Program-made: the position numbers and the translations under genes
IMG/VR virus record: IMGVR_UViG_3300010149_000200
Location: 1-22,465 of that record
Reading direction: 5' to 3' (one strand)
DNA: 22,465 nucleotides
Source: a virus
Notes under the pieces: model-generated
Databases searched by the model: none
What the model saw: the letters and a program-made list of their open reading frames with translations, nothing else
What the model was told of the DNA's origin: nothing
Shown: positions 19,805 through 22,465 of the stretch, piece after piece
Layout of the letters: every line of letters begins with the position of its first letter
How positions within the stretch are numbered: the stretch's first letter is position 1

Positions 19805-22281
19805 CCGAAATGCCCCCTCTTACCGGATAGATGCCCCGCAGGGTCAAGACCTAAACGACTTGAATTAGTTTCTAAATTCTGTGTCGGTCCATCATTTTTC
19901 TCATCTTCATCTTCGTGTTGTTGAACACCGGCAGGGTGGGTGGGTACATGACCGTTTTCAAAAGCAGAACCTCCCCCTTGAACATATTTCATTAATTTAT
20001 TTCTTTTCTTTTGTAAATCAATTAATCTACGCATTAATTCTAACATCTCTAATTTTCTAGCATGTCTATTTGCTTTTAGAATATCACTTTCAGTTCTATC
20101 ACTACTCATCATAATTTGTGAAGGAGTATCTTCACTTGTCATCATAGGTGAAGGGGGCGCAGGTGGCATCATCGGCATTTGTGGTGCCATTGGTGGTCTT
20201 GGCATACGAGGCATACGAGGCATACGAGGTCTGCGTGGTCTACTTAACCTACTCAAAGAGGGTTGTCTCATTTGACCTGCTTGACCCGGTAGCATACCTG
20301 TTAGTCTACCACCACCGGTAGGACCGGCTACAAAACTTCTAGCACTGTGTCTAGCGTGAGGTGAAAATGTGTTTCTTACTCCACCGAGGATTTTTTGTGC
20401 TTCTTGTTGCCCCATATATTGACGATACTTTTGCGGGTCTTTGCTCATAGGTTGTTTAGTAGCAATACCACGGTGGCTCATCTCAACAGATAAATGTGGT
20501 TTCATCAAACCTGTTCTTTTACTACCTTTGATACCACGCATTCTTGCTTTGAATCTACGCATGGTAGCACCTGCACCACCGGATTGACCGCCGGGTGGTT
20601 TTTTGAATTGTCCTGTAGATGGTCTAAAATTTTGCCTTCCTTCACGGCGACGACGAGCCTGTATTGTTTTTGGAGTTTCACGCTTTAGTAATTCACTCCA
20701 AACATCATCCATCGGTTCACTCATAGTGAAACCTGTACTTTCATTGAAATTTGCCCTATCAAAAGAACTTGGTTTATAACGATAATAATTTTCAGTATGT
20801 GGGTCATCCACATTCCAATGTTCAAATTCTTCTGCCATCTTTTTTCTTGCTACAGTATCGGGATGTAAAGGATGTTGAAAATCGTCTTTATACGGTGTCA
20901 AATCAAAATTTGGGTCTTTCTGTTTCATATCATGAGCATAAAAAATATTTTTCATAACTTGCATTTTTACCTCATGAGGTAAATCTTCAATTGCGGCAGA
21001 AGCATCAAAATAATGTTTAAGATAACGAGCATACTCATCGTAATCTTCATCCGAATAAAGATGGTGTCTATCCGGTGAAAATAAATTTTGGTAAGAGTCT
21101 GTTTCGTATGAGCCTCCGTCTTGGGGAGAACCACTTGCAGGGTCAGTAAAATATGAAGGAGGTGCGCTTTGCATCATATCTATAATCATTTTTTGTTTTT
21201 CACTCAATTCTGTATAAGGAATTAAAGGCCATCCTTGGTCAAAAACATGTTCCATAAAATCATCCATATACATATCGGATTGTGTACCCGGATTTTTAAA
21301 ATTACTCATGTCGGGTACATCATCCTCTTCTTTCAATAATGTAGACCAAGCATCATTCATCGGTTCACTTGCGTATTTCATGTTAAAATCATCATCGGCT
21401 TCACCCATTTGAGGGCCAATTTTATGACCAAGATAATTTAAATGAGAATATAAAAATGCTAAATGTTGCGCCGCTTGTATATGTGGTGGTATACCTTCAT
21501 TTTCCATCATCGTTGTGAAATTAAAATTATTGTGATAACCATGAAACTCTTGCGGAATTGTATCTTCTTTACCTTGCATTTTAGCATCTAAAACCATCAA
21601 AGAATTTCTATGATTCATAATGTTTTCAAGTGACTCATCTACACTAACATCTCCTTCATGAAAGTCACTTATAATTGCGGGGTCGCCATGATGGTGATTA
21701 TCGTATCCTAAAGCAGGCATTATCCCACTATCTACTAAAGTATCAACCATTGGTGTATCTCTTCCCATTATTTGGCTATACCATGTGTGTCTAGGTGTGT
21801 TTATTACATCATTTACCGTAAAATTATATTCATCATCTTCTTTCAATAATGTAGACCAAGCATCTTCCATTGGCTCGCCTGTTCTAACTGCGGAATTACC
21901 CGTACCCATCGCTGAACCTGTGCCTGTTTTTGCACCTGTGGCTAAGTCAAGTAAATGTCCACGACTACCTGCCGGTCCACCTTGAAGAGATATTTCACGC
22001 TCATCATCACGCTTGTTACCATCATCTAACCCTTCTTCTGTAGGTAATTTAGGACCACTTCCTAATCCTTGTGACGGTTTTATTTTGATGTGTTTAATAT
22101 CTTTGAGTCTTGCTTTTCTTTCCTCGTCTTTTCTTTGTTTTTCTTCCCTACGCTTATCAGCATCTTCGGGAGATGTAGGGCTATATTTACCACCATCTTC
22201 GTTAGCCGAACCATACATGTGAGATGACTCGCTTCTTGGCGAGTACATTCTTGTATCCGACCCTCGACCCATCATTGACAT
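19801..22281 (-). CDS. Large modular protein with three DAWSxLLK motifs, unknown function
   Basis: This is an 826-aa protein. The ATG at 22281 follows GGGTTGA and overlaps the previous stop (TAATG). The N-terminus is charged and disordered (DADKRREEKQRKDEERKARL). A motif EPMxD(A/V)WSxLLK occurs at about 136-147, 306-317 and 522-533, each time followed by an acidic or polar stretch. The motifs mark off segments of about 170 and 216 residues that are Asp/His/Tyr-rich and do not clearly repeat each other. From about 535 the protein becomes strongly basic (Arg/Gly/Pro), with RMP repeats near 685-694, a Pro/Met stretch, then a short helical region (about 735-770) and a disordered end. The acidic front and basic back suggest assembly with DNA or capsid. 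No family is recognised. Confidence 0.55.
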   Translation of the reverse strand: MSMMGRGSDTRMYSPRSESSHMYGSANEDGGKYSPTSPEDADKRREEKQRKDEERKARLKDIKHIKIKPSQGLGSGPKLPTEEGLDDGNKRDDEREISLQGGPAGSRGHLLDLATGAKTGTGSAMGTGNSAVRTGEPMEDAWSTLLKEDDEYNFTVNDVINTPRHTWYSQIMGRDTPMVDTLVDSGIMPALGYDNHHHGDPAIISDFHEGDVSVDESLENIMNHRNSLMVLDAKMQGKEDTIPQEFHGYHNNFNFTTMMENEGIPPHIQAAQHLAFLYSHLNYLGHKIGPQMGEADDDFNMKYASEPMNDAWSTLLKEEDDVPDMSNFKNPGTQSDMYMDDFMEHVFDQGWPLIPYTELSEKQKMIIDMMQSAPPSYFTDPASGSPQDGGSYETDSYQNLFSPDRHHLYSDEDYDEYARYLKHYFDASAAIEDLPHEVKMQVMKNIFYAHDMKQKDPNFDLTPYKDDFQHPLHPDTVARKKMAEEFEHWNVDDPHTENYYRYKPSSFDRANFNESTGFTMSEPMDDVWSELLKRETPKTIQARRRREGRQNFRPSTGQFKKPPGGQSGGAGATMRRFKARMRGIKGSKRTGLMKPHLSVEMSHRGIATKQPMSKDPQKYRQYMGQQEAQKILGGVRNTFSPHARHSARSFVAGPTGGGRLTGMLPGQAGQMRQPSLSRLSRPRRPRMPRMPRMPRPPMAPQMPMMPPAPPSPMMTSEDTPSQIMMSSDRTESDILKANRHARKLEMLELMRRLIDLQKKRNKLMKYVQGGGSAFENGHVPTHPAGVQQHEDEDEKNDGPTQNLETNSSRLGLDPAGHLSGKRGHFG
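20201..20227 (+). repeat. Three tandem copies of a 9-bp unit in the 826-aa gene
   Basis: The plus strand repeats ggcatacga three times, followed by a degenerate copy. In frame it gives RMP units on the coding strand. Confidence 0.85.
21326..21354 (+). repeat. 29-bp exact direct repeat, copy A
   Basis: It is identical, base for base, to 21836-21864, 510 bases away (170 codons, in frame). It encodes the second DAWSTLLK motif. A diverged third copy lies near 20680-20710. Confidence 0.85.
21836..21864 (+). repeat. 29-bp exact direct repeat, copy B
   Basis: Partner of 21326-21354. It encodes the first DAWSTLLK motif. Identity at synonymous positions as well suggests recent duplication or gene conversion. 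Confidence 0.85.
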
Positions 22282-22465
22282 TATTCAACCCCCATATTTT
22301 CGACCAACTGCTTCTTGATTCTTGTCCAAGTTTCCGGGCTTTCTTTACTAAGTTCAATCTGTAATACATTGATAGTTTGATTGACTTGTTGATTATCTGT
22401 CTTAGCCCCCCATTGGTCTTGGAAGCGAAGTAAATCTTTTACTGTTTCTCTTACTTCTTTGTGTA
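22281..22465 (-). CDS. C-terminal end of an unknown gene (runs off the right edge); small terminase subunit possible
   Basis: Sixty codons before the stop at 22283-22281 are open and in a coding-like frame: charged helices (EVRETVKDLLRFQDQWG and SPETWTRIKKQLVENMG) separated by a short beta-type stretch, QVNQTINVLQIELS. The stop overlaps the ATG of the 826-aa gene (TAATG). A helix-rich DNA-binding protein ending in a short beta strand, placed upstream of terminase, would fit a small terminase subunit, but two large genes and one medium gene intervene. The identity is a guess from position. Confidence 0.5.
   Translation of the reverse strand, partial: HKEVRETVKDLLRFQDQWGAKTDNQQVNQTINVLQIELSKESPETWTRIKKQLVENMGVE

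Overview
The window is one uninterrupted run of genes on the minus strand, read from position 22465 down to 1. It is the packaging and head-assembly module of a tailed double-stranded DNA virus with an HK97-type capsid. Three families are recognisable: terminase large subunit (Walker A, Walker B and nuclease acids), portal, and S78-type prohead protease. Two calls rest more on position: the major capsid protein and small head-completion or decoration proteins. There is no tRNA, integrase, CRISPR array or credible plus-strand gene. No stretch over 60 bases lacks a gene.

Host: base composition is AT-rich. Translation signals are strong Shine-Dalgarno sites (GGTGAT or GGAGATGA types) with frequent TAATG, ATGA and GTGA overlaps. 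A TATAAATA box lies just before the protease gene. Zinc-ribbon segments and a LAGLIDADG protein are present. Together these fit a marine archaeal tailed virus, perhaps of the magrovirus type infecting Marine Group II Euryarchaeota. This is inference, and a bacterial host is not excluded.

Layout in transcription order: (1) 22465-16462, the end of an unknown gene that could be the small terminase subunit, then three long low-complexity proteins (826, 727 and 384 aa) of unknown function; (2) 16457-14970, terminase; (3) 14973-13924, three small basic or cysteine-rich proteins, the last with a nested in-frame start; (4) 13905-12607, a winged-helix plus LAGLIDADG protein; (5) 12607-10823, portal with two zinc-binding motifs and a Pro-Met repeat tail; (6) 10777-9282, four small proteins, two of them cysteine-rich and one a coiled coil with a scaffold-like C-terminus; (7) 9269-3699, a giant 1856-aa protein containing a degenerate ATP-dependent DNA-ligase-like domain; (8) 3636-1006, protease fused to scaffold, then major capsid protein; (9) 967-1, decoration or head-tail connector candidates.

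Most unusual points: a ligase-like domain with altered catalytic motifs inside a giant virion-module protein; a LAGLIDADG protein between terminase and portal; short linear motifs shared between otherwise unrelated proteins (an NMxWDE(V/I)HxLAN C-terminus, and a D(A/V)WxxLxK motif in two to three proteins), which could be capsid-docking or packaging signals; and a nested start carrying the same 10-base Shine-Dalgarno sequence as the major capsid gene.
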